The notes below the pieces were generated by a model. The model was given only the letters and a program-made list of their open reading frames with translations, was not told the DNA's origin and did not search any database. A stretch of DNA of 33,491 bases, taken from CAZPAV01 sp964584755. GTDB taxonomy: Bacteria > Actinomycetota > Acidimicrobiia > Spongiisociales > UBA5794. Both the position numbers and the translations under genes were made by a program. Below, one piece after another: positions 22,921 to 30,153 of this stretch. The first letter of the stretch is position 1. Every line of letters begins with the position of its first letter. The DNA is taken from contig CAZPAV010000031.1 of NCBI GenBank assembly GCA_964584755.1, forward strand, positions 1 through 33,491. Direction: 5' to 3'.

Positions 22921-24309
22921 TCACCAGCGGAACGGCCGATCGACGCCGGCCAGGGCCACCCCGGTGAAGGCCGACGCCTCGAGGCTCAACGCCCGGAGGT
23001 CCTCGGGCTCCAGGTTGTGCACGCTCGACTTCCCGCACGCCTTGGCGATCATGGCGACCTCCATGGTGAGCGCGGTGAGGAAGCGGGCAACACGCTCCGC
23101 ACCGGCGTCGAGGTCGAGCCGCGCCTCCAGCTCCGGGTTCTGCGTCTGGATCCCCACCGGACAGAGCCCCGTGTGACAGTGGTGGCACTTCCCCGGCGCG
23201 GTTCCCATCGCCTCGTAGTCCTCGACGTAGATGGGGGCGTTGCAGCCCAGGGCCATGAGCGCCGCGGTGCCGATCATGACGGCGTCGGCGCCGAGGGCCA
23301 GTGCCTTGGCGACGTCGCCGCCGTTGCGGATCCCCCCCGCCGCGACGAGCTTCACCTCGTCGGCGAGGCCGCACTCCTCGAGCGCGGCACGCGCCGCGGG
23401 GATCGCCGTCATCGTGGGCACCCCGGTGTCGTCGAGGAGCATCTCGGGAGCGGCATTCGTCCCCCCTTCCATGCCATCCACGACGATCACGTCGAATCCC
23501 GCTTTCGCCGCGATGGCGACGTCGTAGCGGGGCCGCGTCGCTCCCATCTTGCAGAAGATGGGGACCCGGTAGCCGACGGCCTCGCGTAGCTCCTCGATCT
23601 TCACCTGGAGGTCGTCCGCCCCGAGGAAGTCGGGATGGCGGACGGTGGAGCGCTGGTCCACCTCGACCGGCAGGGTCCGCATGGCGGCGACCCGCTCCGA
23701 CACCTTCATGCCGAGGAGGACGCCACCGGTCCCGGGCTTCGCTCCCTGCCCGACGGCGATCTCCAGGCCGTCGGCCATCCGCAGGTGCTCGAGGTCGAGC
23801 AGGTAGCGCGACGGGGTCATCTGGTAGACGAGCACCTTCGAGGCCCGTCGCTCGTCGCTGAGCATGCCCCCCTCACCGGTGCAGGTCATCGTCCCCACCT
23901 TGCTGGCCCCCTTGCCGAGCGCCGCCTTGGCGGTGGCGGAGAGGGCACCGAAGGACATGGAGGCGATGTAGATGGGGATGTCGAGGTGGATGGGCTGCTC
24001 GACGAGTCCGGGACGGTCCCCGAGGACCGTCGAGGTGTCGCAGTCCTCCCGGTACCCCTCGAGGGGGAGTCGGGTCATCGTCGCCGGGACGAAGACGAGA
24101 TCGTCGAAGGTGGGGACCCGCCGGTTGAAGGTGGAGAAGCCGCGGATCTGGTAGCGGCCGAGTTGGGACTTCGCCTGAATGTCGGCGATCGCCTCCGGGG
24201 TCCAGCGCGGGGACTTGCCGTGCTCGTAGGAGTCGGGCGAGCCGATCGGTCGCCCCGGGACGGTCCCCCGGGTGTAGGCGGCGCGGTCTGGGTTCAGATC
24301 ATCAACCAT
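22921..24309 (-). CDS. FMN- and Fe-S-binding glutamate synthase domain protein (MgsC/GlxD-like)
   Basis: A 462-residue protein matching the central FMN barrel of glutamate synthase as a separate subunit. IYIASMSFGALSATAKAAL and GEGGMLSDERR lie at the start of the barrel. MGATRPRYDVAIAAKAGFDVIVVDGMEGGT and AAGGIRNGGDVAKALALGADAVMIGTA form the phosphate-binding strands. C375, C378 and C383 (KCHHCHTGLCPVGIQTQ) are probable Fe-S ligands, with C-x2-C-x4-C spacing rather than the C-x5-C-x4-C of GltB. With the GXGXG and amidotransferase subunits it resembles N-methylglutamate synthase (MgsABC), which turns gamma-glutamylmethylamide into N-methylglutamate. Ordinary split glutamate synthase is the alternative. 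It overlaps the upstream gene by 16 bases. Confidence 0.87.
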   Translation of the reverse strand: MVDDLNPDRAAYTRGTVPGRPIGSPDSYEHGKSPRWTPEAIADIQAKSQLGRYQIRGFSTFNRRVPTFDDLVFVPATMTRLPLEGYREDCDTSTVLGDRPGLVEQPIHLDIPIYIASMSFGALSATAKAALGKGASKVGTMTCTGEGGMLSDERRASKVLVYQMTPSRYLLDLEHLRMADGLEIAVGQGAKPGTGGVLLGMKVSERVAAMRTLPVEVDQRSTVRHPDFLGADDLQVKIEELREAVGYRVPIFCKMGATRPRYDVAIAAKAGFDVIVVDGMEGGTNAAPEMLLDDTGVPTMTAIPAARAALEECGLADEVKLVAAGGIRNGGDVAKALALGADAVMIGTAALMALGCNAPIYVEDYEAMGTAPGKCHHCHTGLCPVGIQTQNPELEARLDLDAGAERVARFLTALTMEVAMIAKACGKSSVHNLEPEDLRALSLEASAFTGVALAGVDRPFRW

Positions 24310-24998
24310 GCCTTCGCATCCCTCGACTCGAAATGCCAGAGCTTCCGTCCGGCGACGATCTTCTTCCAGGGGCGGGGGCCGCCGCCGATCCCCAGTCCCG
24401 TCAGGAGCTCCTCGACGGACGCCACCTCCTCCGCCGGTGGCTCCACGACGACGGTGTCGACGCCCAGCGAGGCGATCTCCCCACCGATCCACACCTCGCC
24501 GCCCCACAGCGAGTCGCCCACCGCCCCGGTGGCGTCCCCGAGCGCGATGATCCTCCCCGCGTGGGCCATGAAGCCGGTGAGGAACCCCACCGACCCCTCG
24601 ACGACGAGGTCGCCTCCCTTCATGGCGACCCCGGCGCGAGGTCCGGCGTCGCCGCGAACGTGGATGATCCCTCCCCGCATGGAGGCCCCGACGGCCATGC
24701 CCGCGTACCCGTTCACCGTGATGGTCCCGGAGGCCATCGCCTCTCCGAGTCCCCACCCGGCGTTCCGTTCCACGGTGATGTGGGCGCCGTTGTTGAGCCC
24801 GCCGCAGTAGTACCCGACGCTGCCGGCGAAGGTCACCGAGCCGGTGCCGGAGAGCCCGACCCCCAGGTTGTGCCGGGAGAGGGGCTCGAGGACGACGGCG
24901 CTGCCGGCGGCGGCGACCACCTCACGGATCTCCTCGTTCACCTCGCGGATGGGACGCTCCCCCGCGACGATCTCGACGACGGTTGCTGCCCGGTTCAT
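24294..24998 (-). CDS. GXGXG (GltB C-terminal) domain protein (MgsB/GlxC-like)
   Basis: A 234-residue protein made mostly of the right-handed beta-helix GXGXG domain found at the C terminus of glutamate synthase. Repeated turns are seen: SGTGSVTFAGSVGYYCGGLNNG, NAGWGLGEAMASGTITVNGYAG, SMRGGIIHVRGDAG, MKGGDLVVEGSVGF and LWGGEVWIGGEIAS. The domain is structural in GltB, and as a separate subunit corresponds to MgsB or GlxC. The ATG overlaps the amidotransferase stop (ATGA), and the 3' end overlaps the FMN subunit gene, so the three are produced together as a complex. Confidence 0.88.
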   Translation of the reverse strand: MNRAATVVEIVAGERPIREVNEEIREVVAAAGSAVVLEPLSRHNLGVGLSGTGSVTFAGSVGYYCGGLNNGAHITVERNAGWGLGEAMASGTITVNGYAGMAVGASMRGGIIHVRGDAGPRAGVAMKGGDLVVEGSVGFLTGFMAHAGRIIALGDATGAVGDSLWGGEVWIGGEIASLGVDTVVVEPPAEEVASVEELLTGLGIGGGPRPWKKIVAGRKLWHFESRDAKAWLMI

Positions 24999-25939
24999 GT
25001 CACCTCCGCATGCCGCGGGACGTTCCAGACCCGCACCATCCCGGGACCGTCGTAGTTCACGACCTCCCCCTCGGTGGGGTACAGCTTCCGGAGCGCCTGC
25101 TCCTCGGTGGCCATCGCCGCCTCACCGTCCTCCTCGATGGCCGCGATGGGCTTGATGGCGAGTCGATCCTTGGCCAGCCCGATCGCGTCCTCGGTGGAGA
25201 GGAGGAAGGTGAACACGCCGTCGAGCTCCCGCACGCTCTCGCCGAGCGCCTCGGCGAGTCCCCGGCCCCGGCTCATCCGGTCGGAGATCCACACCGCGAT
25301 GAGCTCGGAGTCGTTCTCGGTGGTGAACCGGTACCCCTGGCGCTGGAGGCGGCGTCGGGAGAGGAAGTAGTTCGTGAGCTGTCCGTTGTGCACGATGGCC
25401 ACGTCGGGGAACGGTCGCGCCCAGAAGGGGTGGCTCGCCAGCGGGTACACCGCCGACTCGGTGGCGAGGCGGGCGTGCCCCAGGCCGTGGGTCCCGACGA
25501 ACTCCGCCAGCCCGTGCTTCTCCCCCACCGCGGCGGCGTCGCCGAGGTCCTTGACGATCTCGAGGGAGCGTCCCACCGAGATCACCTCGACCCCCTCGAG
25601 GCCGTCGAGATCCTCCACCCACCGCGCCACCGGCGTCGTGGGCTCGCTGACGACCACGCGCAGGAGGACGTGGCGCTGGCCGGTCTCGTCCCACGTCGGA
25701 TCCTCGACGAGGTCCGCCCCGTGGAGGCGGATCCGCTCCCGGACGCCCTCGAGGGTGGCGTCGAGACGCCGCCGGTCGTCGAGCGCCACCCGCAGCACGA
25801 ACCCCTCGGCTCGTGGCGGTCCGTACAGGGCGAACCCGGTGGAGTCGGCGCCGCGATGACGCTGTGCCTGCATGAGCGTGACGAGGTCCCGGCCGATGGG
25901 CCCGGGCCCTCGGAGGATTCTTCCGGCGATACCGCACAT
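24995..25939 (-). CDS. Class-II glutamine amidotransferase subunit (MgsA/GlxB-like)
   Basis: A 314-residue N-terminal-nucleophile amidotransferase. Cys2 follows the initiator Met (MCGIAG). QRHRGADSTG, the Arg in GHARLATES, the oxyanion Asn in IVHNGQLTNY and the Asp in TENDSELIA are all present. In glutamate synthase this domain releases ammonia from glutamine. In the MgsABC complex it is thought to release the amine from gamma-glutamylmethylamide. It is the first gene of the minus-strand microcompartment operon, divergent from the GntR gene. The ribosome binding site is probably GAGGAG about 12 bases upstream. A predicted GntR operator lies 32 bases upstream of the start. Confidence 0.88.
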   Translation of the reverse strand: MCGIAGRILRGPGPIGRDLVTLMQAQRHRGADSTGFALYGPPRAEGFVLRVALDDRRRLDATLEGVRERIRLHGADLVEDPTWDETGQRHVLLRVVVSEPTTPVARWVEDLDGLEGVEVISVGRSLEIVKDLGDAAAVGEKHGLAEFVGTHGLGHARLATESAVYPLASHPFWARPFPDVAIVHNGQLTNYFLSRRRLQRQGYRFTTENDSELIAVWISDRMSRGRGLAEALGESVRELDGVFTFLLSTEDAIGLAKDRLAIKPIAAIEEDGEAAMATEEQALRKLYPTEGEVVNYDGPGMVRVWNVPRHAEVT

Positions 25940-25970
25940 GGGCTGCGTCGACTCCTCTAGTATTCCTCTG

Positions 25971-25983
25971 GTATACGGTATAC
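25971..25983. promoter_or_regulatory. Predicted GntR operator in the divergent promoter region
   Basis: GTATACGGTATAC is a perfect 6-1-6 palindrome in an A/T-rich patch of otherwise very GC-rich DNA, between the divergent amidotransferase and GntR genes. GntR-family FCD regulators often bind short inverted repeats of this kind next to their own gene. A related copy lies before the permease gene at 15803-15815. Confidence 0.7.
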
Positions 25984-26088
25984 AGTATCCATGAGGCTAG
26001 CTCGGATCCATGAAGGTTGTCAACCGCCAACATCACCCCGTTCCCCGGTAGAGTTTCCCCGTCACCGCCTCAGCGAGGACGAAGCGCC

Positions 26089-26760
26089 GTGGCGTTCCTC
26101 AAGATCGACAATACTCGCCCCCGCCTCGCCGAAGAGGTCTACGAGCAGCTCTTCGACGCCATCGCCCGGGGCGCCCTCAAACCCGACGACCGGCTCATCC
26201 AGGAGCGGCTCGCCGACGAGTTCGGCGTGTCTCGGACCCCGGTCCGCGAGGCCCTCCTCCGCCTCGAGCAGGAGCGCATCATCGAGCAGGTCGGCCGCGG
26301 AGGATTCGTCGTCCGCACCATGAGCTCCACCGAGATTCGAGACATCTACGGCGCCCGCGAGGCCATCGAGGGGTACGCCGCCCGGCTCGTCGCCGAACGC
26401 GGCGACCCGGCCCCCTGGGAGGAGATCCGGCGCGCCGTCCTCGAGCAGACCCCCCACGCCCACGGGCCGCTGCGTGAGGCGTACCTGGCGAATCGCACGG
26501 TCCATCGCGCCGTCGTCGAGGCCACCGGCAACGCCCACCTCCTCGAGCTCTTCGACGCGGTGTGGGGTCGCGCCGTGTCCCTCCTCCTGTACGCGGACCT
26601 CCATCGCGTCGCCGAGGGGCACTTCGAGCGTGCCCACGCCGATCTCCTCGACGCCCTTCGCTCCGGCGACGCCGACAAGGCCTGCGACGCCATGGTGGCC
26701 CACATCCGCGACGGTCTCGCCGAGCAACTCGGCGCCCACGCCGAGCACACCGCCCGCTGA
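26089..26760 (+). CDS. GntR-family transcriptional regulator, FCD subfamily
   Basis: A 223-residue regulator with an N-terminal winged helix-turn-helix (LAEEVYEQLFDAIARGALKP, LADEFGVSRTPVREALLRLE, GGFVVRTM; residues about 12-75) and a C-terminal all-helical FCD ligand-binding domain (80-205) carrying Asp/His positions typical of metal-dependent members (NRTVHRAVVEATGN, HFERAHADLLDAL, MVAHIRDGL). The start was set at GTG 26089 with GAGGA upstream, giving the usual length. A TTG at 26017 would add 24 Pro/Ser-rich residues. It is divergent from the microcompartment operon and is its likely regulator, responding to the substrate or an intermediate. Confidence 0.9.
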   Translation: MAFLKIDNTRPRLAEEVYEQLFDAIARGALKPDDRLIQERLADEFGVSRTPVREALLRLEQERIIEQVGRGGFVVRTMSSTEIRDIYGAREAIEGYAARLVAERGDPAPWEEIRRAVLEQTPHAHGPLREAYLANRTVHRAVVEATGNAHLLELFDAVWGRAVSLLLYADLHRVAEGHFERAHADLLDALRSGDADKACDAMVAHIRDGLAEQLGAHAEHTAR

Positions 26761-26786
26761 GCCGGGGCGGGGCGCGGCGCGGCGCC

Positions 26787-27878
26787 TCAGCCGAGCCGCA
26801 CCGGCAGTCGGCGGGACCCCCACTCCCCCGGCCGGGGATCGAACACCCCGGGCAGGGACGCTCCACAGGCGGCACACCGACCCTCGGCGTCGAGCCCCCA
26901 CCTCCCGAGCTCGTACCCCACCCGCTCGATGAGGACCGCGCCGCAGGCGTGACAGAACGTCGTCTGGCCTTCGCGGTCGTAGACGTTGCCGGTGTACACG
27001 TAGCGCAGGCCGTTGCCCCGAGCGATCTCCCGGGCTCGCCTGAGCGTGGAGGGAGGAGTCGCGGGGACGTCGCGGAGACGGAAATCGGGGTGGAAGGCGG
27101 TGAAGTGCACCGGGACGTCGGGCCCGAGGTGCTCCCCGATCCAGACCGTCATGCGGTCGACCTCCTCGGCGTCGTCGTTGTACCCGGGAATGAGGAGGGT
27201 CGTGATCTCCACCCAGACGTCGGTCTCGTGGACGGCGTACTCGAGGGTGTCGAGCACCGGCTGCAGGTGGCCCGCGCAGAGGCGCCGATAGAACTCCTCG
27301 CGGAAACCCTTGAGGTCGATGTTCGCCGCGTCGAGATGGGCGAAGAACTCGGCACGCGGCTCCGGCGTCACGTACCCCGCGGTGACCGCGACGGTGCGGA
27401 TCCCCCGCCGGTGACAGGCATCGGCCACGTCGTCGGCGTACTCCATGAAGACGACCGGATCGTTGTAGGTGAACGCAACCGAACGGCACCCCAGCCGCTC
27501 CGCGGCCTGCGCGATCGTCTCGGGCGTGGCGCGGTCGGCGAGGACATCGAACTCGCGCGCCTTGGAGATGTCCCAGTTCTGGCAGTACCGGCAGGCGAGG
27601 TTGCACCCGGCGGTCCCGAAGGAGAGGACGGGCGTCCCGGGGAGGAAGTGGTCGAGGGGCTTCTTCTCGATCGGGTCGACGCAGAAGCCGGAGGAGCGCC
27701 CGTAGGTGGTGAGGACGATCTCGTCGCCGCGTCGCGCCCGCACGTAGCAGAGTCCGCGCTGGCCGTCACGGAGCTTGCAGAAACGGGGGCAGACGTCGCA
27801 CTGGACGCGGCCGTCGTCGAGGCGGTGCCAGTACCGCGTGGAGACGATGGCGTCCTCGGGGGCGAGCGTGTCGGCCAT
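26787..27878 (-). CDS. amrS: AmmeMemoRadiSam system radical SAM enzyme
   Basis: A 363-residue radical SAM protein of the AmmeMemoRadiSam type. An N-terminal cysteine cluster (CDVCPRFCKLRDGQRGLC) precedes the SAM/[4Fe-4S] motif CNLACRYCQNWD. FTYNDPVVFMEY, DLKGF, LLIPGYND and HFTAFHPDF follow, and a C-terminal zinc ribbon uses CHACG and CAACG, ending in SLPGVFDP. The biochemical role of the family is not established. It is divergent from the Memo-family gene with a 96 bp gap. The start at ATG 27878 has GGAGGGAGGAGG upstream. The 3' end faces the GntR gene 26 bases away. It is probably not part of the microcompartment regulon. Confidence 0.9.
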   Translation of the reverse strand: MADTLAPEDAIVSTRYWHRLDDGRVQCDVCPRFCKLRDGQRGLCYVRARRGDEIVLTTYGRSSGFCVDPIEKKPLDHFLPGTPVLSFGTAGCNLACRYCQNWDISKAREFDVLADRATPETIAQAAERLGCRSVAFTYNDPVVFMEYADDVADACHRRGIRTVAVTAGYVTPEPRAEFFAHLDAANIDLKGFREEFYRRLCAGHLQPVLDTLEYAVHETDVWVEITTLLIPGYNDDAEEVDRMTVWIGEHLGPDVPVHFTAFHPDFRLRDVPATPPSTLRRAREIARGNGLRYVYTGNVYDREGQTTFCHACGAVLIERVGYELGRWGLDAEGRCAACGASLPGVFDPRPGEWGSRRLPVRLG

Positions 27879-27961
27879 GGCGTCCTCCTCCCTCCAGGGT
27901 ACGCCGGGGCGGGACGTTCCCGAAGAGGCTTCCGTCCCTCCCGCGGTCCGCTGCGGAGCGA

Positions 27962-27974
27962 TACCCTGAGGGTG
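27962..27974 (+). promoter_or_regulatory. -10 box and spacer for a leaderless start (Memo gene)
   Basis: TACCCT is followed by seven bases and then the ATG at 27975. The spacer GAGGGTG also looks Shine-Dalgarno-like but touches the start codon, so leaderless initiation fits better. Confidence 0.4.
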
Positions 27975-28742
27975 ATGACGACCATTCTCGGACCCGTCGT
28001 CGCCGGTACCTTCTACCCCGGCGACCCCGAGGGTCTGGAGCGGACGGTGCGGCGTCTCCTCGCCGCGGCCGACCGGGAAGCGGTTCCCGAGCCGCTGCGC
28101 GCCCTCGTCGTTCCGCACGCCGGGTACGTGTACTCGGGCCCGGTGGCGGCCACCGCCTACGCCACCCTTCCCGGTCGGCGGTACGAGCGGATCGTCCTCG
28201 TCGGACCCTCCCACTACGTGCGGTTCCCGGGGCTCGCCACCCCCGGGGTCGACGGCTGGGCCACTCCGCTCGGCGTGGTGCGGTTGGAGGCCCCACCGGC
28301 GCATCCCGACGTCGACGTCCTCCCCGAGGCGTTCGCCCGGGAGCACTGCCTCGAGGTCCAGCTCCCCTTCCTCCAGCAGGTCCTCCCCGACATCCCGGTA
28401 CTCCCGCTGCTCACCGGCGACACGACGGACGCCTCGACCGCCGCCGTCCTCGAGGAGCTCGTCACCGGCTCCACGCTCCTCGTCGTCTCCTCCGACCTCT
28501 CCCACTACCTGCCGCACGACGCCGCCGTGGCGGCCGACTGGGTCACCGTCCGCGCCGTCCTCGACCGGCGTCCCGAGGCGCTCACCTGGGAGTCCGCGTG
28601 TGGTCGGATCGGGATCCAGGCCGCGCTTCGCCTCGCCCGGGCACGTGGGTGGCGTGTCGCGCTCCTCGACCGCCGTACCTCGGGGGACACCGCCGGCGAC
28701 CGCACCCGCGTCGTGGGGTACGCCGCCTTCGCCCTGGGGTGA
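27975..28742 (+). CDS. amrB: Memo-family AmmeMemoRadiSam protein B
   Basis: A 255-residue Memo-like protein, structurally related to class III extradiol dioxygenases. Conserved metal-site-like motifs are VPHAGYVYSG, GPSHYV, REHCLEVQLPFLQ and SSDLSHYLPHD. The family is widespread and usually accompanies AMMECR1 and a radical SAM enzyme. Here the radical SAM partner is divergent and next door, while no AMMECR1 gene lies in the window. Function unknown. The start MTTILGPVVAGTFYPGDPEG matches the family N terminus. Confidence 0.88.
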   Translation: MTTILGPVVAGTFYPGDPEGLERTVRRLLAAADREAVPEPLRALVVPHAGYVYSGPVAATAYATLPGRRYERIVLVGPSHYVRFPGLATPGVDGWATPLGVVRLEAPPAHPDVDVLPEAFAREHCLEVQLPFLQQVLPDIPVLPLLTGDTTDASTAAVLEELVTGSTLLVVSSDLSHYLPHDAAVAADWVTVRAVLDRRPEALTWESACGRIGIQAALRLARARGWRVALLDRRTSGDTAGDRTRVVGYAAFALG

Positions 28743-28751
28743 ACCCGCGAC

Positions 28752-29099
28752 TCAGCCGTTGATCGCGGCGACGATCTTCTCCACCGGCACGATCCCCCGG
28801 TCGAACACCAGGCGTTGTCCGTCCCCGGTGACGATGACCACCCGCCGCATGAGCCCCTTCTTCGTCGCCTCGGCGTGATCGACGAGCGCGCGGGGAATGA
28901 CGATGTCGGCCTCGTCGCCGCCTTCGGTGCGCACGACGGTGATCTTCCCGCCGGTGGCCTCGTAGCTCACCGCGGCGAGGCCCATGGTCTTCGCCATGGC
29001 TCGGAAGCTCGAGTCGTACATGACGCGAAACCGGATCGCGTCCTCCTCCACGACGAGCTTCCCGGTCAGACGGCCGCCGCCTTCCGGCCGGTAGTTCAT
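28752..29099 (-). CDS. Small hypothetical protein, possibly PH/GRAM-like
   Basis: A 115-residue protein with alternating short strands (GRLTGKLVVEEDAIRFRVMY, KITVVRTEGGDEADIVIP, RVVIVTGDGQRLVFDRG) and a closing helix (VEKIVAAING). This pattern resembles a small pleckstrin-like barrel, but I do not recognise a family with confidence. It has no signal or membrane segment. The start at ATG 29099 follows an AAGGGGAAG sequence about ten bases upstream. It is convergent with the Memo gene. The role is unknown. Confidence 0.55.
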   Translation of the reverse strand: MNYRPEGGGRLTGKLVVEEDAIRFRVMYDSSFRAMAKTMGLAAVSYEATGGKITVVRTEGGDEADIVIPRALVDHAEATKKGLMRRVVIVTGDGQRLVFDRGIVPVEKIVAAING

Positions 29100-29182
29100 C
29101 GTCCACTTCCCCTTGGCCGTCGGCGTTCTTCCTCCTCGTTCCTGCGCATCACGGCCACCGCCCCCTCGGGCCGGCGGCGTCG

Positions 29183-30034
29183 TCACACACCCACGAGCCC
29201 CGAACAGTCGACGCCGACGACGGTCAGCGCCTCGTCCGTCCCCGCGGTGAAGGTCTCGGTGGCACCAGCCACGAGCACGCTCCCGGCGAGCTGGTACGGG
29301 ATCCGGGTGCCGTCCCACGTGATCCCGTCGGTCGTCTCGACCCGCAGCTCGTCGAGCTCCCCCACCCCGTTGCAGCTCAGCCCCTCTCCGTGGGTCACCG
29401 ACGCCCCGACGGGGAAGACGGCGGGTGCGCCGTCGAGCGTGATCCGCACCAACGTGCACCCCGACCACGCGTACAGGCCCACGAGTTGCGCCGAGGCCCC
29501 CGACCCCACCACGACGAACGCCTCGTCTCGTCCGTCGCCGTCGAGGTCGTGACCGCCGAGGGGACGGCTCCCCATCACCGGATCGGCGTCCTCGATGATC
29601 CGGTCGCTCCCACCTCCGGCGGCGAGCTCGACGCGCACGTGCCGGCGTCCCGCGGCGGGATCCAGGTACGTGGTGAGGTCGTCGGGGACGCCGTCCCCGT
29701 CGAAGTCTCCGGTCACGGCGATCACGTCGGTGGCACCGGACACGAGCGAGGGGGCGGGGGGGCAGGTGGGAATCGTCGTGGTGGTCGTCGAGCTCGACGT
29801 CGGGGACACGGCCATCGTGGTGGTGGTCGTCGGGACGGTGGTGGTGGTCGCCGGTGCCGTCGTCGTGGTCGTGGGTGCCGGCGTGGTGCCCGGGGCCACG
29901 GTGGTCGTGGTGGTCGCGGCGGCGATCTCCCCACCGCCACCCCGCCCGAGCACGAGGACGAGGAGGAGCGCGACGAGGAGGAGCGCGACGAGGACGAGGA
30001 GGACGGTGATGATGCGGAACTGCCGGTCGTTCAT
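29183..30034 (-). CDS. Membrane-anchored surface protein with Thr-rich stalk and Ca-binding-like motifs
   Basis: A 283-residue protein. Residues 1-34 hold a short basic start and one long hydrophobic helix (ITVLLVLVALLLVALLLVLVLG). A Thr-rich stalk of about 55 residues follows (runs of TTTTT with Pro, Val and Ala). The outer domain has two DxDxDG loops (DFDGDGVPDD and DLDGDGRDEA) like FG-GAP or dockerin calcium loops, and four Cys that may pair. The topology is signal-anchor with the domain outside the cell, and the stalk may be glycosylated. The function is unknown. The start MNDRQFRII has GGGAGGGG upstream. ATG 30067 in frame is less likely. Confidence 0.75.
   Translation of the reverse strand: MNDRQFRIITVLLVLVALLLVALLLVLVLGRGGGGEIAAATTTTTVAPGTTPAPTTTTTAPATTTTVPTTTTTMAVSPTSSSTTTTTIPTCPPAPSLVSGATDVIAVTGDFDGDGVPDDLTTYLDPAAGRRHVRVELAAGGGSDRIIEDADPVMGSRPLGGHDLDGDGRDEAFVVVGSGASAQLVGLYAWSGCTLVRITLDGAPAVFPVGASVTHGEGLSCNGVGELDELRVETTDGITWDGTRIPYQLAGSVLVAGATETFTAGTDEALTVVGVDCSGLVGV
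29775..29920. repeat. Triplet-repeat tract coding the Thr-rich stalk
   Basis: On the plus strand this tract is dominated by GTC, GTG and GGT triplets, which are threonine codons on the minus strand. It is imperfect and in frame, so it is part of the coding region and not an independent element. Such tracts can change length by slippage. Confidence 0.7.
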
Positions 30035-30137
30035 GGGCCCCTCCCGGATCGACCGGACGATAGTCACGGCGCGCGGCGATCCGGTGGCTCTCCGATCCCG
30101 CTGAGGGGCACGGGACGGTGGGTGCGCCGGGCGACCG

Positions 30138-30153
30138 CTTCCGCTAGCGGAAG
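30138..30153. repeat. Perfect 16 bp palindrome spanning the dnaE2 stop codon
   Basis: CTTCCGCTAGCGGAAG is a perfect palindrome centred on the dnaE2 TAG stop. It has no loop, so it is a weak terminator candidate. It could be a protein site or chance. Confidence 0.5.

Noticed and set aside
19375..23589. Two long plus-strand open frames opposite the aldehyde dehydrogenase, shell and ligase genes
   Set aside because: They are shadows of conserved genes on the minus strand, with low-complexity translation and no ribosome binding site.
22921..25939. Ordinary split glutamate synthase for nitrogen assimilation
   Set aside because: Not fully excluded, but there is no GltD-like partner, the genes are in a shell operon with a GlnA3-type ligase, and the arrangement matches MgsABC/GlxBCD better.
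25991..26323. Plus-strand frame starting at the ATG just after the operator
   Set aside because: It is out of frame with the GntR coding sequence, and its translation is Ser/Pro-rich without a domain.
29775..29920. Repetitive tract considered as CRISPR or minisatellite
   Set aside because: It consists of in-frame threonine codons in a surface-protein stalk, with no regular repeat-spacer pattern.
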